Shown here: piece after piece, positions 12,197 through 40,925 of the stretch
How positions within the stretch are numbered: the stretch's first letter is position 1
Layout of the letters: each line of letters opens with the position of its first letter
Source of the DNA: Anthopleura xanthogrammica
Lineage: Eukaryota > Cnidaria > Anthozoa > Actiniaria > Actiniidae
DNA: 64,000 bases
Direction: 5' to 3'
Assembly: GCA_964019055.1 (NCBI GenBank)
Contig: OZ025206.1
Coordinates: 16,527,291 to 16,591,290 of the forward strand
The notes under the pieces: generated by a model
Database searches by the model: none
What the model saw: the letters and a program-made list of their open reading frames with translations, nothing else
Told to the model about the DNA's origin: nothing
Translations under genes and position numbers: made by a program

Positions 12197-14035
12197 CTAT
12201 GTTATATGTCATTGGGCATAGCTCAATGGATGCTAATCCGAGATTTACAAAATAGGTAGTATACGCTCCGCCTTTATTGGGAGCCGTCAAGTCAAGTTGA
12301 TGGCCTGTTGATTGTTAATTGGCAATGGAACCAAGGAAGTACAAGAAAATGGTCGAGACACCGTGGGACCAATGTTGTACTGTGACACAACTAAATTCTA
12401 AGTCAGTAAAGTGTAGATGTTAAGAAAGAGGTTGAATAAAGTCGATTGGAGGATAACAATGACGTCTTTGTGAAGCAGCAAAGGAGGTGGTTTTGTTCAT
12501 GTAATATCAGCCCATTATGGCTCGTCCACTAGAAATCTCAAATACAAAGCTTTCACACACGAATTGTCAATAAGCTGAGCGAAAGATGCGAGTGATTGGT
12601 TACTGTCCACTGCAAACGTCATCCTTCAGCTACCACAGAAGAATATTGATGTTTCGCTTCATCGCACTTCGTGAAATATACGAATTTCATGTAAATCTTT
12701 GCCCTAAGGAATAAACTTCTGAACAGATTGATCTTGACAACTTAACAACGTTCGATCTACTAGTGTCGCTTTTCAATAGCACTTCAAAGGGCGTTTTTCT
12801 TTAAACAATTTTTTTGTCAAAGAAAGTATTATTAAGACAACTGTTTTTGAGAACAGATAAGTTTTCCGGTAACCTCAAAATTTAATAGCACATGTCGTTG
12901 ACATTTCACCTCTTTTTTTAACTGACCATAGTTAATGTGAACAAGATTTGCAGCGGTTTTCGATTGTTTTTGTTGATGAGAATGGCGGGTCTCCTAGCAC
13001 GTGGCGAACTACACAATCTCTTCACACCTGGTACGAAGGACTTGGCTGAAATTCAAAACTGACCGTCACTTAGACCACTTAAAACTAAGCAAACAACAAA
13101 CGACAATCAAGAGGACACTTTTACAAATATTCTTACAAAGAGAACAACACTAGATCGTGATAGATCTAGCAAAATGATTGATATAATATTTGCTGTTCTG
13201 TTTACTACGAGGTAGTTCGAAACACTTAGCAAAATTTAGTCGAGCCTCAACTTTGTATTTTATTAAAATTTTAAAGTCAAACATTAATATTCCTTTTAGA
13301 TAATTTTTGATAAGAATTTAAGCCAAAAGAATGGTTTGCAGAAAGGGTGGAGTCACCCTAGCTTGTTGACTTTAATAACATGAATTAAAGGTAAAACAGA
13401 GTTTACTTAAACTAAGTTTAAACTTTTTAAAGGTTTCCCGAAAAGCAAGTTTAGGAGCTAGAAACAGCCCATTCAATTTGATCGATTTATGAAAACAGTT
13501 GAATGGTTTATTAGTTGTCTAACAAAATTCACACCAAGGTGGCAAGCCATTTAAGTGTCAAGAGTGTTCAAATGTACGAAACCCTTAATTTACTTTTTAG
13601 CATCATTTTTCGTTTTGAAAAAAGGAAAAAATATTAAAAATTTAAAGCAATTTTAAATAGTAATAATAATGAATCAACAAAATCAGAAAATCATCGGGCG
13701 GAAAAATACCCATTAATAATCAGTTCCAGTCTTGTTTCAGATTTTGATTTATCCTAATTTGTTCAACTGACATTAACTAATCTTACGCAGTTTTACACAA
13801 ATAAGAAAAAATCTACAAATTTTTGGTCTTAGTTCGAACTTTAAATAAACACTTTGACTCGAAACCTAAATTTTATGGTGTATTTGACAAACAAATTGTG
13901 TTCGCTAATTTTATTTTTGTAAGAAAAAAATATTTTGAAGAGCAGAAGTACCGTTATGTGTTACTAAGAGGTCAGTACAGGTGGATATAGGACAAGTTCC
14001 CAGTGAATCTTACAGTCTTACAATGAACCAGTTGT
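12197..14035. other. intergenic, nothing recognised
   Basis: AT-rich spacer between the convergent sclerostin-like and cullin-1 genes. No exon or complete repeat was identified. Confidence 0.5.
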
Positions 14036-14041
14036 TTTATT
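14036..14041 (-). terminator. candidate polyadenylation signal for cullin-1
   Basis: TTTATT on the + strand reads AATAAA on the minus strand, about 450 nt downstream of the cullin-1 stop codon. Confidence 0.35.
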
Positions 14042-14488
14042 GATATTTTCTTTAAGTATTGGTCTGTAGAAATGTTAACAACAACTTTACACATATTCTG
14101 TAGCATGGTAAAAACAATAGGCAAATATAGGAGCCAAAATCAGTGTGCAAGGCCACACTTTTAACTGAATTTTTTTTCGTGGTAAGTCTTGAAACCAAAT
14201 AACCAGGTACTCCTTTTCTTCCTCTTGCATGAGTTCCACTTCTTACTGCAGTTTTGTGATCATTTGATTTTTGATTCACAGTATATTTGATCTTAAATGA
14301 AGGTTTGAACGTCAGAAGGCAAAGTCTTGAGTTTCAATACAAAAATGATTTCGTATCCTTCTTTTGCCATTTTCTCCCTATTTTTATTTATTGGTGACGT
14401 GATCGCAAGTTGATAGTACTTGGCTATCTCTCTTCAATATATATATTAATAGTCGGTGATGTTCCCTATTGGTCTGCGTGGTCTTCAT

Positions 14489-30205
<15,717 letters not shown>

Positions 30206-30436
30206 GGTGTATTGGACGTAATGAGGAAAAGTTCAATGAAATCCTCAAATCCTTTGAATGAATAGAAATTTTTATCTTGACGAGTTCACGTAAAAATCGT
30301 TTGAAATAAAGAAACCTTAGTCGTTCTCAACAACTGGACGTCTTGTAATTCAAAGCCACAAGGTTTGTTCCAACACAGAAGTCCTCAGAGTGAAGTCATA
30401 AAGGAAGGTCTCATATTCACGGAGAAGTTTGAAAAG

Positions 30437-30595
30437 ATGCGATGTTGTTTAGGGTCAAAAATAAACTCACTAACAAAACTGCCCACCAACAACGGCTTTC
30501 TTCCACGCTTAACAGCTCCACATCAGACGCAAGTCCCTACCATTGAAAAGACCATATTTCAAGCTATCAAACGGTTCAAAGGAATAGCAAAATAA
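30437..30595 (+). CDS. small uncharacterised candidate, divergent from cullin-1
   Basis: From ATG 30437 a 52-codon frame begins MRCCLGSKINSLTKLPTNN and ends FKGIAK; the same frame is open back to about 30365, where a CAACACAG acceptor-like site could start an exon. The composition looks coding (KLPTNNGFLPRLTAP, TIEKTIFQAIKRF). It lies about 230 bp upstream of cullin-1 exon 1 on the other strand. No family was recognised and no partner exon was found. Confidence 0.25.
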   Translation: MRCCLGSKINSLTKLPTNNGFLPRLTAPHQTQVPTIEKTIFQAIKRFKGIAK

Positions 30596-30605
30596 CCTAA
30601 AGAAA

Positions 30606-31486
30606 AAGTAGAACTAGGCAATTTTCTTGAAACTTTAAGATTTCTTGTTTCGTGCCTTCATTTCCCTTGGAGAGAAATATGACGGCTCCCTGTGACGTCA
30701 TGTACCCAAATGCATCATGGGTACCAGTCCCTTTCTGGCGCGCGTGAAAACACTTGAAAACCACAAAAAATCAGCAAAAATCAAAAAGGAGATAATAGTA
30801 AAATGGAGTATTAACTGATAAGATGATTAACTAACACTATTTTTTTGAAGATTACATTTATTTTTCGAAATGGGGGAGAAAATGGACGTCTGTGAGAAAT
30901 AAGGCCTGGTTACTCTTTTGAAAACCACAGGAAACCCATAAGCACATGACGAGTACCATCTTCTTGGTTTATTTTTTTCCCCGAATAATACAACAAGTTG
31001 GAACACTTATTTTTCCGTTGAAATAAGAAAATATCTTGAAAAATATCACTCACCTGAAAAGGTCTATCTTGGACTTTAGGTTTCTTACATTTTCCTCATC
31101 GCGCGCAATTCGGTAGCATCTCTGCGGGGTCTCTATACCAGCGGGGTGTATCACTCCCTCCCTTCCTTCCCCCCCCCCCCCCCAAATCCACATGCATGTT
31201 AAGATGGAACTGTCAAATGGAAAGGGAGATGCAATCTAGGAGCCCCGACAATACCCTCCCGGGCCAAGACCTGAATTTTAATGAAAGAAAGAAAGAACAA
31301 AACGAAAACTAAAGACAAGCAGGACAAGCTGATATTATTGATAGTATTTTTTTCTTTTCGAACATCCCGACACTGAGCTCCCACGTACAATGTGCCTCGA
31401 TCATATATAACTTAAATGTTTTTCATGTAAATATCTTATTATAAGCACTTTTACTTTATATGGTGTGATGTAGGGTAGATTAGCAC
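30606..31486. other. intergenic, nothing firmly recognised
   Basis: Includes a poly-C tract near 31170 and AT-rich spacer. No exon or bounded repeat was identified. Confidence 0.45.
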
Positions 31487-31733
31487 CAAGAGAGTATGAA
31501 GTAACAGAGCACATCTCCCATGCATAGATCTATCCCTATGATAATTATTTGAAAATCTATTTTTAGCGGCGCGCGCAGCCTGAACTGAATCAGGAATCCC
31601 ATGATATAATATTCCACGCGGAACTAAAAATATATTTTTTCAAACAAGAGAGCATAATATGCTTTGTTGTTTTCAAATAATTATCATAGGGCACGGAGAT
31701 GTGCTCTTTTACTTCATACTCTCTTGTTAGCAC
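31480..31733. mobile_element. hAT-like MITE with 7-bp target duplication
   Basis: A 240-bp element (31487-31726) begins CAAGAGAGTATGAAGTAA and ends TTACTTCATACTCTCTTG, and the arms continue through GAGCACATCTCC. TTAGCAC flanks it on both sides as a target-site duplication. The interior contains a second palindrome around AATTATTTGAAAA. The superfamily is inferred from TIR and TSD style. Confidence 0.8.
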
Positions 31734-31739
31734 TCATAC

Positions 31740-32360
31740 GCTTGACTTGCTATAGTCATATGCATCTAAAATATTATGTTTCAATAATGTTTTTTTGTAA
31801 AAGTTGTATTTAGTCTATACAAGTACTGGAGGACTATCATTTCAATATTTTGCGTTAGAGGTGAACCAGCACCAAGCAATGAAATAAGTGCGCTTCGTAT
31901 GGATGGGAACTGACAAGGATGAAAAGGAGGATGCAGGGTTGTAAATAGCAGGGCTCTCGGGTATTTTGGTATCAGGGTATTTTAAACCCCGGTATTCGGT
32001 ATTTCCGACCAATATTTCTTTATTCCCCTTTTTTTTTTTTTTCCTTTTTTTTTGGTTGAAGGTCGAAGTCCACCTCCCAGTTACAACATCTGTATTAATG
32101 TTGCTTTAGTTCCCAGTCATACGAAGACCAATTCAAGTACTTATCCATACTACAGAACCTCTATTTAGCGACCGGTTGACAATTCCAAAGGTAGCCGCTC
32201 AATAAAGGTTAATTCGAATGTTCTTGTACATGACCTAGCCTCCTTTAATTTTACATTATATATCTCCCCATATCTACTCATATAGCCCCACGAAGCACAA
32301 TAGCAACCTTTGTGCTTCTTTGTTCGTTTTTTTACCGCATTTGAGTAATACCATTCTGAT
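31740..32360. other. intergenic and 3' UTR of the PNGase-F-like gene
   Basis: A poly-T/poly-C rich stretch near 32030-32055 and no exon. The part next to 32360 is likely 3' UTR of the minus-strand gene. Confidence 0.4.
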
Positions 32361-35300
32361 TCAGACAAGATCTTCATAGACGTAATACACCAGATAACTA
32401 GACATAACGATAGCTCCAGGATCCTGGGTCGGTCTGGGGTCAGTGCCGTTGTAAAAAGCGCGATACTCAATAAAATTCGACGCTCCTCCAAACCTGACAA
32501 AACGTGTGACGTCGGCCTCCCAAGGGACGACTTCTTGCCCATCACACCACGGCTGCCTTCCACGTAGCCAGATCTTCTGGGTATTAATTTGATTTTTTGG
32601 ATCTAAAAAATCACTCTCGCAGCTCGGCGATGAGCCAGTGTTTTTTAAGACTCTTGTTTTCGTGGAATTCCTGATGTTGTTGATAATAAAGCGATGGGTC
32701 GTCAGGCATGCTCTTGCACAGTTGTTGTTATCACGGCCATGACCAGTGATTGTTGCCACGAGTTTGACGCGCGCAATTTTCTTAGGAACTTTGAAGAACT
32801 TCGGCGTGTATTTCTTGTTGCAGTTCTCATCGAAAAAGCATCCAGTGAAAAGATCAACGACTTCAACGGGAACCAAGTTCTTTTCGATCTGCCGCCAGGT
32901 CGTGAAGTTCATGTTTGCTGGGGAGATATTTAAAAAGATGACTAAAGTTTAAGTCCCCATAGATTATGGTGTTAGACAAGGGATGTCGGAGCACATTTTA
33001 AAGTGGGGGGGACTAGTATGCAAATTAGAGGGCAGAAGAGCGCGCGCGGCAACACCCTTAGCTCAGCATATAATTTTTTCATCTTATTACTTTACGTTGA
33101 GACACGTATTCAAATAGGTTTAGCTTACGTTTAATCTTTTCTGACAGCCTGATGTTCACAGTTACCATCCATGGCATAACAGAAGCCTCGGTTATCATGG
33201 TGAAAGAACATTTGTTTGTTGTTGTAGAGTTGGCTTTCAGTAACGGTAACACTGCTCTGACTGGAGTTATCCACGAACTGCTGCGCCTGAAAATCATAAC
33301 AAACTACGCATTGAAATCCAATTGCAAACCGGAGGGCTATTCCGGCCATCTACATACATTACATTCACTTAATTGATTTATACATTCATCTATAAACTTT
33401 AGTTTCTATTCAGAAAGAAGAGATCCAGTATTTTTATGGATGTTTTTTTGTAGGGTTTGCAGCCTTGGGAAATGCAGCACTTTTTAGCTTAATTTCGCAA
33501 GGACAGGGTGTGGTGCATGAACGGGTAGACCCTTCTTGTTCCCAGCATTCAATCTGGATGGGCGGCTGTGGCCTCCCTTTCATGAAAGAGATGTTTTCCT
33601 ATAGAAAGTTCATGCTTCATGCTTCGTCATTATATTCTTATCCTCCCTTTCTTGGATCTGCCCTGTTCCATGAGCAACTTACCTCCCATAAGCCATGATC
33701 CACCTTGTTAACTCGTGCCCGGGTTTCTTATTTGGATCACAACTTACAAGCAGTTTGATCACGTGATCCCAGTGGGTGCAGGCGTCGGGTCCAGTCTTTG
33801 GACAAGTTAGTGACATGTTCACTTCTACGTTTTGGTATAACAGTAATTCTGAAGAGAGATTTGATGTAACAGTTAGGTATACGTATGCACGTAATGGAGT
33901 CCGCCCCTTGTGCAACAAACTTTCTTTGTTGCAGAGATTAAGATTAGGAAGATCTCCTACTTCATGCAACAAGGTCGCGCTTCAAAAATGTTGTTGCGCC
34001 TTTGTTGCGCCCGGGGTGATAATACGAGCAGCATGTACTCTGCAACTTGCAACGGAACAATGTTGCGTGACAAGTTGAACGATTTTGTTTCCGTGCCTTG
34101 AAACAGGACGGGGGCCAAGATGCTGCTACAAGTAATTCTTGAAATTCTCTTCCTTATTTTCTCTCCTGCATTACATTTACTTCCTTTATTGTAAATTTTC
34201 TCTCAAGTTAATTGTTGCCTGATGTAAATGAATTGAGTTAAAAAAAGTACCTCGATAGTCTGGTAGACTAATATCAGTTGTGATGCCTTGTGAACTCTGA
34301 ATCAAGTGGTCTTTAAAGATAGGTATCAACTTGGCGTCTCCTGTCTCATTCCTCATGACGTCTGTCATGTAATTAAACCTTAAAGAACGACAAAAAAACA
34401 TCAGCGTCATTCATTATTTTGAGTCTTCGTCTATATTTGCGCACGTTTGCTCAATCTCGGTTATTCGCGCATTACGCGCATTGAATTCCGTTGGGTAGTG
34501 ACTGGCGATTCGTGGCACGATCAAATTTCAACGGTATCCCTTCGTCTATTGCATAGCACTTCTCTCAGATAGACTTGTAACAAATGGGGCAAAAGAGCGT
34601 ATGTTTGTACCACTTAAGAAAAGAAAAGGCTTGCTTAAGGAGCGGAAATACGAGAAACAAAATCGTGCAACTGTTGCTCGTATTACCATCCCGCGCGCAA
34701 CAAATTTTCTTTTTTGCATAGAGTAGAAAAAGCTTCTTCTGCAACAAAGTCGCACAACAAATTTTGTTTTGTTCCTCCGGGTGGTAATACGAGCAACAGT
34801 TATACGATTTTGTTGGTAGTATTTCCTGCCTTTATGTGATAGTCACCTTTGCCAGTGACCAGGGATGTCCGGCGCGCTAAAATCGTCTAGTAATCACGTG
34901 GGCATTAAAAAGAATAGCCAATAAGAAACATATAGATGACCCTCTATAAATATCGAGAACAACTTGACTTACCATTGCGCATGATACGCCACGAAGCGCA
35001 TGCTGGGATACAAAGACCAACTTGTCTCCCGAACTCGACCCTGACCATCTATTCCAAATGTGAACATATCTGATGGAGTAGTCTGGAATCGAGCATACAT
35101 GCTTCCTGCCAGGGCCTCTTTTAAGCGATATCCATCCTCATTGTGAATCATTGTGGCGGGGATTGTGATGTCAGTCTCGCATTCATTTTGATGACAATTC
35201 AGTTCTTCAAGGTAAACGGCTGGCTTTGAGTACACGATGACTCCAAGGGCTCCGTTACTTTGCGCGTTCTTAATCTACAAATGGTAATACCCCAAATAAA

Positions 35301-38300
35301 GTCTGGTCAAATAACATCTAGGTTGGCTGGATTATATAGTTCAGAGCAAGTCACAGCACGACTCATAGACCTCCTTAGCTTGGGCGTAATGTTTTGTCCA
35401 TTTCAGACCACATGTCCAGACCCCCTTGAGTATCAGTAGTAGTTGAGTATCCTTTCTTTGTCTGGGTGTAAATAGAACAAAGAATACTATTCTCAAAGGA
35501 ATGAAACGTGATCTGAACTGGGCAAAACAAACGCCCAAGCTAAAGAGGTCTATTCAAACTGAGATCAAAGCAACCATAAAAAAGTCCCTTCGTACATTCT
35601 TCATGAAAAAATGCGCGGACACATTTCATCGTGCATGGTCAGCACAATTTTCTTACCTTAGTAAAAGTCGAACATTTGCCTTGTCCGCTGTACACCAGTG
35701 CGAGGGCTCCTTTCACCGCCACCGAGAACAGCCTTGCGCATGCGTCAGGAACATAAACTACGACAAAGCGTTTCTTCTGATTGGTCAGTTTCTTTATGGA
35801 GGGTAACCAAGTGTATCTGGCGTCTAGCCGACGAAAGACATTTAAAACATTCCCTGAAAAATGAATTTTTCAAGGTGAGGACAGCGTGAAGGGGTTTGAA
35901 GCTTGAGTCTATTCGTTGGGTCAAACGAAGTGGTGTTCGATCGTGGAAAATATAGAGAACGTCGAATAGAGCAGTTTTCGTATGACTATGAAAATCTTAC
36001 CGCACGGACCGCGCCTTCCCGTGCCGTGTATGAAAACATTCGACATACGGTGCCGCGCCGTAACCGTACTGTGTAAGGTGACTTTCCACACTCATATAAA
36101 ATCTGCTCTATGCTACAGAACCTTACCGTTTTGATTTTCAATTGCTATTTGATCCAAGCCACAGAAAGTTCCCGAACAATACCACTGTGAAAGAACCCGA
36201 GGAATCCAGTTGCCCAGCATGTGGACAGGGAACTTTGCAAAATGGAGTTTGGATTTCCAATGTTGAAGGAACGAATAATGTCGCAAGGTCTTCCTGTGGT
36301 AGTTTGACAAGGTTCCCACTCGGTGCATTTCTTTATTATACCTCAACCTGAGAAACAAGAGAATTTGTGATTTTACAAAACAAATTTTCAAGCAATATGT
36401 GGTGACGGGATTGACCGAAGTTACGTCATGTGATGATTCGGTTTCTCGCAGCCCGCGCAGTTTGCGTGAGGACCGCACCCGTTGCGTGAACCGCGCCCAT
36501 TTCGTTTACACGAGAACAATTTCAAGAAGAAAGGCTACATCCCATCAGTTATTTCTACTGATCGTTCAGTCTGGATACCGATTCAAATGAATCAAAATTC
36601 AGTAACTTGTCTCATTCTAAAGTTCAATCCGGTTTCCTTACGGGTAAGATGGGGTAGACGTTAGGTGCCAAACATTTGTAAGGGCAGTTCTCAAAAAATC
36701 AAAGAGTACTTGCAGCTAGGGTTATGTCACGACGCAATGCCGGGAAAGGAACACAATCGTGATTTGATCGACGGGGATAGTAGTCACGAGATAGTATGCG
36801 TGCAGCCCGACTTTATGTCTATGTTACATTCGGATGCACGCAGGCTATCACAAGATAGTACGTGATCATTCTAGAAACTAAGAGCACAACAAAAACAACT
36901 AACTAGCTTAGAACGGTTTTAACTCGTGGATACGCGAAGCAAAAATGCACTAAGGGACTGCGTGGAAGTTTTCCTAACCGAACTGCATCAGTGTTCAAAG
37001 TTTTTTTTACTACTACTCAATTCTAACTAATGAAACGTGTCTTAACATTAAGTATTGCTCCAGTAGATTATCTTTTTGTCTATTTATTTTGACGTTGACA
37101 ACAATGAAGTAGATTACACAAGAAACCATTATAACACGTACACGTCCTGGTGGCACCGTGAACAAGACCCACTGACTAGTGACGTGTTGCGCTTAATAAT
37201 AGAGCGAATGACATTGACCTTGTCAGTATTACATGTGACCTTGAGATATATAATAAAACAAATCATTTGAACAGGTTTATTATTATCTCGTGGGCCATGG
37301 GTTTGAGAGGGGTTATCTCGTGATGGGTATATTTCTATACATCCTTTTTTTGAGTTTTGAAAACCCACTCATAAAATCTTTGATTGGGTACGAGTGTCTC
37401 TATGATAACATAACCATTTTCCAAATCAGTGTAAATTTTGCAAAAACGTTTGTACTTCTGCATAGTATATTTTGATATATCTTTTTTGTAAACTTTTGAC
37501 AACTCACTCGTACAATCCTTAGGAAAGAATGCATCTGTTGCATTCATTTTCTTAGACCATCATGAATATATTATAATGACAAAAGGCCAAAATCATGTGA
37601 CAACAATAGCACCATGTAGGGGGACCTTTTTCTTGCTCTTCTTGTTTGCAGATGAACCGTGGAAAAGAAATCTATACTCCTTTTTGCTGTTTTTGAGTGA
37701 AGCTGGATAGATCATTTGCTCACATTTAAGGTATCAGAATTCAAAAAGAAGATGAATACACTAAAGAATTTTCGAATGGACTTTGACCTGTTTGTTTGTC
37801 ATAAATGTTTTGTGTTGACAATAAGTTCAATCAAAGGGCAAGTGGGTGATAAAACATTTACCACTTACTACAAAGGCTTATCACTCGACTAAATTGTCAG
37901 CACCCAGCATGGAGCAAAAAAAAACCAAAATATCATCAATCATGACTGTGTCAACCAATTCCTATCAATACATATCACTAGGAAATATTTTTTAAATCTT
38001 CTTGTGTGTTGAAAATAAATATTTAAGCTCGTCTTAGTGACGCAAGTAATTAATGGTTATCTCTGATGTTTTACACTTTGGCGTTTGCGGTTAGGTCTTG
38101 GTTAGGGACTATTAACAAAGAATTAGAACTATTAAGATCGATTTCGTTTGAGTAGAGTATCGTTCTACCCCCTCGAGCCTTTATCAGTACAGTAAATATC
38201 GGTCACATGGTATTGCATGTGGAGAAGCACAGCTATGAAAGACCGATGGCGTCTGCTGTTCAAAACAACACTACGCCACAGGGAGACCACAGGGAGACAT

Positions 38301-39190
38301 TCCGCGTACAAAAGAAACCATAGAATCATTATTTTTGAAGTTAGTCAACCTTCTTGAGCTAAAATTCAATTACAAATCAAGCCAAATTAAAAATAAGTTA
38401 TCAGATCAAGTAATTTTTCCAAAAGATGTGCGATTTTGATTTCCAAGCTATTTTGGCTTCGATTCAACTCCTACCACGCAGATATTTCTCCAACCTCGTC
38501 AATAAGTTGTTTTTCTAAAGCCAAGGAATGCGGCCCGTCAGCGACTGTCGTCAGCAAAGATTTTCTTATACACGCTGCGTCAACTTTGCGCAAATTCTTA
38601 AGACTCTACAAAAACATCCGTTTGTCCAAAGAAAACCTGATGTCAGCATGTTTCAGTTCTGTCAGCAAACTTTTTTCCTTTCGCAACTAAAGCTCGATTA
38701 GTTTTTTAGATGACGAGAAAAAAAGGAATTTAAGAAAGTTCTTTTTTGGGACAATTGTTTAAAGTAAAAAAGATTTAACTCACCATTTTTTGTTGTGGTA
38801 CTGGTAGATTTCGTAGATCAACAGCTTTTGTAACCGTTGGCTTGCATCTTCGTTTTGCTCTAGGGCAGCGTTGTCGTAGAACAAGAAAAGATAGTGGGCA
38901 TTATCTGGGGAATGATCAAAAAGATCCCCAACCATCCTCTTTGGATCCGCGAAAAGGTTTTCCAAAAAACCCGATTCATTTGTGAACGCAACGATAACCA
39001 GCGGTCCCTTGATATCGCTTGCTCGGTCAGTATTGTAAGAGAGCAAGCCCTCGGTCGTTTGAACGCTAAAGCCCGCAGCTTTATCGCCAGGTTTTAGGCA
39101 CGGTATAACCCCCGCAAGCGAACACGACCACAACAAAGGGACGTAGGAAAAAGCCAGCAAAAAATAGAATTTTCTCCGTAAAGACGTCAT
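32361..39190 (-). CDS. secreted PNGase-F-like protein with thioredoxin-like and PA domains
   Basis: Eight exons close in phase to 701 aa: 38784-39190, 36127-36347, 35657-35823, 34973-35274, 34251-34378, 33683-33848, 33129-33286, 32361-32917. Residues 1-27 form a signal peptide. Residues about 28-130 resemble a peroxiredoxin/thioredoxin-like fold (PGDKAAGFSVQTTEG) without a visible CxxC. Residues about 215-350 are a PA domain (FTKIKNAQSNGALGVIVYS). From about 410 on it matches the peptide-N-glycosidase F fold: THWDHVIKLL, GHELTRWIMAYGR, SWITPVRAVLPLL, VKLVATITGHGRD. PNGase F cleaves N-glycans from asparagine. Whether this protein is catalytic is unproven, and a position I recall as CAEFC in relatives reads CARAC here. 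Several N-glycosylation motifs fit a secretory protein. Confidence 0.87.
33905..34105. mobile_element. MITE of the dispersed TTGCAAC family
   Basis: In an intron of the PNGase-F-like gene. It contains TTGTTGCAGAG, TGCAACAAGGTCGCGC, GGGTGATAATACGAGCA and AACGATTTTGTTTCCG, matching elements at 5.6, 14.7 and 34.7 kb. Confidence 0.65.
34637..34835. mobile_element. intact MITE, type copy of the TTGCAAC family
   Basis: Terminal inverted repeats: AGGAGCGGAAATACGAGAAA at the left, and the inverse around GGTAGTATTTCCTGCC at the right. Inner arms GTTGCTCGTATTACCATCC and GGTGGTAATACGAGCAAC are nearly perfect complements. About 195 bp, no coding. Confidence 0.8.
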
Positions 39191-40814
39191 GCCCTCCAGC
39201 TAGCAGGAAATCTAAAAGACGAGAACTCCCAAAGCACCAAGCCGATGACTAAACGATGGCTAAAATAATCTGTCTATATAAGAACTGGCAATAATTCAAT
39301 TGTCTTTTGTGTTATTATTATAATACAATACAATTCAAAGGTCGATGAAATGATAAGTCAGCCCTTCGATGACAGACAGTTTTGGGTTTGATTTATAAGA
39401 TTTTCGGGGCATTGTTCCACTGGACAAACAAACTTAGTCAGGGGAAGTGATCCCTTAAGTGTGTCTTTTGTCTTGGCTTTCACAACCCGGGGTCCACTTC
39501 ATTTCAAAGCTGACATTTAAGCAGTGTTAATAGCTGTACAAATACACTCTTTGTGTTGTGTTTTCCAGCCCTAAATTCATAAGATTTACTAGAAGTCTTG
39601 AGGATTAAAACATGTTCTTTCTACCTCCCTGTTGGTGCTTTATTCGGGCGAATCAGGGGCGAATGGATTCATGTGACATGGCACGTGCTAGCGGCGAGAT
39701 CAAGACGTGTTCCTGTTTTTATTACAGAAACTTGATACCTTAGATATATAGAACAATAGTAATTAATCATAGGGCGTGACACGAGCCCGTCAGTCCTTGT
39801 CAGCAGGGATGAGTGACAGGGATAGGAAGGGGATAGACTATTGTCCCAAGCAGAGTCGATAACTAAAGCCCTTGAAAAACCTGGAGAGAGTCGGATAATA
39901 GAGATCTCTAACAACATCCCTTTATCATCTTAAAAATTCAGCAAATTTAAGAAGATTTTTTTGGAGTCCATAATATCGAGCACGGTATATGCCAGACCAT
40001 GGAGGGACATTCCTAGATACATACCTTACCCTCTCCCACCATACTTGGGAAAGTAAGGAGGGGTGGGGATAGGGGGTCAAAATGCTTCGGTCTCTCCCTG
40101 TGATGGAACTACGGTACAGAGTCCACTAAACCTTGGTAACTGATAGTTCAAACTTGATTCATGAATAGAAAAAAAAACAAAAAAACAAACAGAAATGTGA
40201 TCCTTTATATTTCAGTTCATTGCAGTCTGTTTTAATACCCACTAGCTTATCGAGAGCTGATACAAGTATCATTTTTCCCATGCATTTAGTTCCCTTCCAT
40301 TTAAATCCATGACAGATTAATCCCATTGTTTTATTCCATTTCCCTGCAATGGTTCGTGCAAGACCGTTAGCTAAGGGGTTTTAAACCAAGGAAATGATAA
40401 CAACAAGTGTTTTTTTAACGTCCATTGACCTTGGTCTATCATCATCCCTGATAGTGGTGTCTCCGTCATTACGAACATCAGGGCGCAAGTTGAATAAATT
40501 TGAGTCATCAAACTGAATCGTAAGTGTTAACAGTCTCAAAGTGACCAGCTGTGATGTCCGTTACCATGTTCGATTCATATGTACTTTGGTTTTAAGCCAA
40601 GCTGCAGACGGGAAGGGGCGGAGGAAAGGAAATAAGCGGGAAACATTTGACAGAAGCATTCAACATCTAAAATTTGTTAAGAATTTCCGAATATCCTGGT
40701 CAGGCGAGGACACAAATCATTTTCACCAGGCCTTTAGTTAATGTGAACTCTCCATGAGGTATGCTAGGAATTTCTAAAACTGTTAATACCCGGCTTTAAA
40801 TCCTCAAACCTCGG
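39191..40814. other. intergenic, nothing recognised
   Basis: Upstream region of the PNGase-F-like gene, including its likely promoter next to 39190. No repeat with clear ends. Confidence 0.45.
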
Positions 40815-40925
40815 GGCCCCTTCCCCCATCGCATGTGAGTAGAGTTGCTTTTTGGTTAGTATCTCCTGTGCTTCGAGGGGTAGTTTTCTCGAGATACTCA
40901 CCGGGAATATTCCCTACACGAAATC
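40815..40925 (+). repeat. partial SINE copy
   Basis: GCATGTGAGTAGAGTTGC, TGTGCTTCGAGGGG and TTTTCTCGAGATACTC match the body of the SINEs at 41.5 and 52.6 kb. The tRNA-like head is reduced. Confidence 0.6.

Noticed and set aside
12213..12290. Possible tRNA-like sequence (GGGCATAGCTCAATGG)
   Set aside because: Only a weak A-box resemblance, with no B-box or stems.
33131..33349. Alternative frame over the seventh exon of the PNGase-F-like gene
   Set aside because: The frame giving SWITPVRAVLPLL matches the family and the splice phases on both sides; this one does not.
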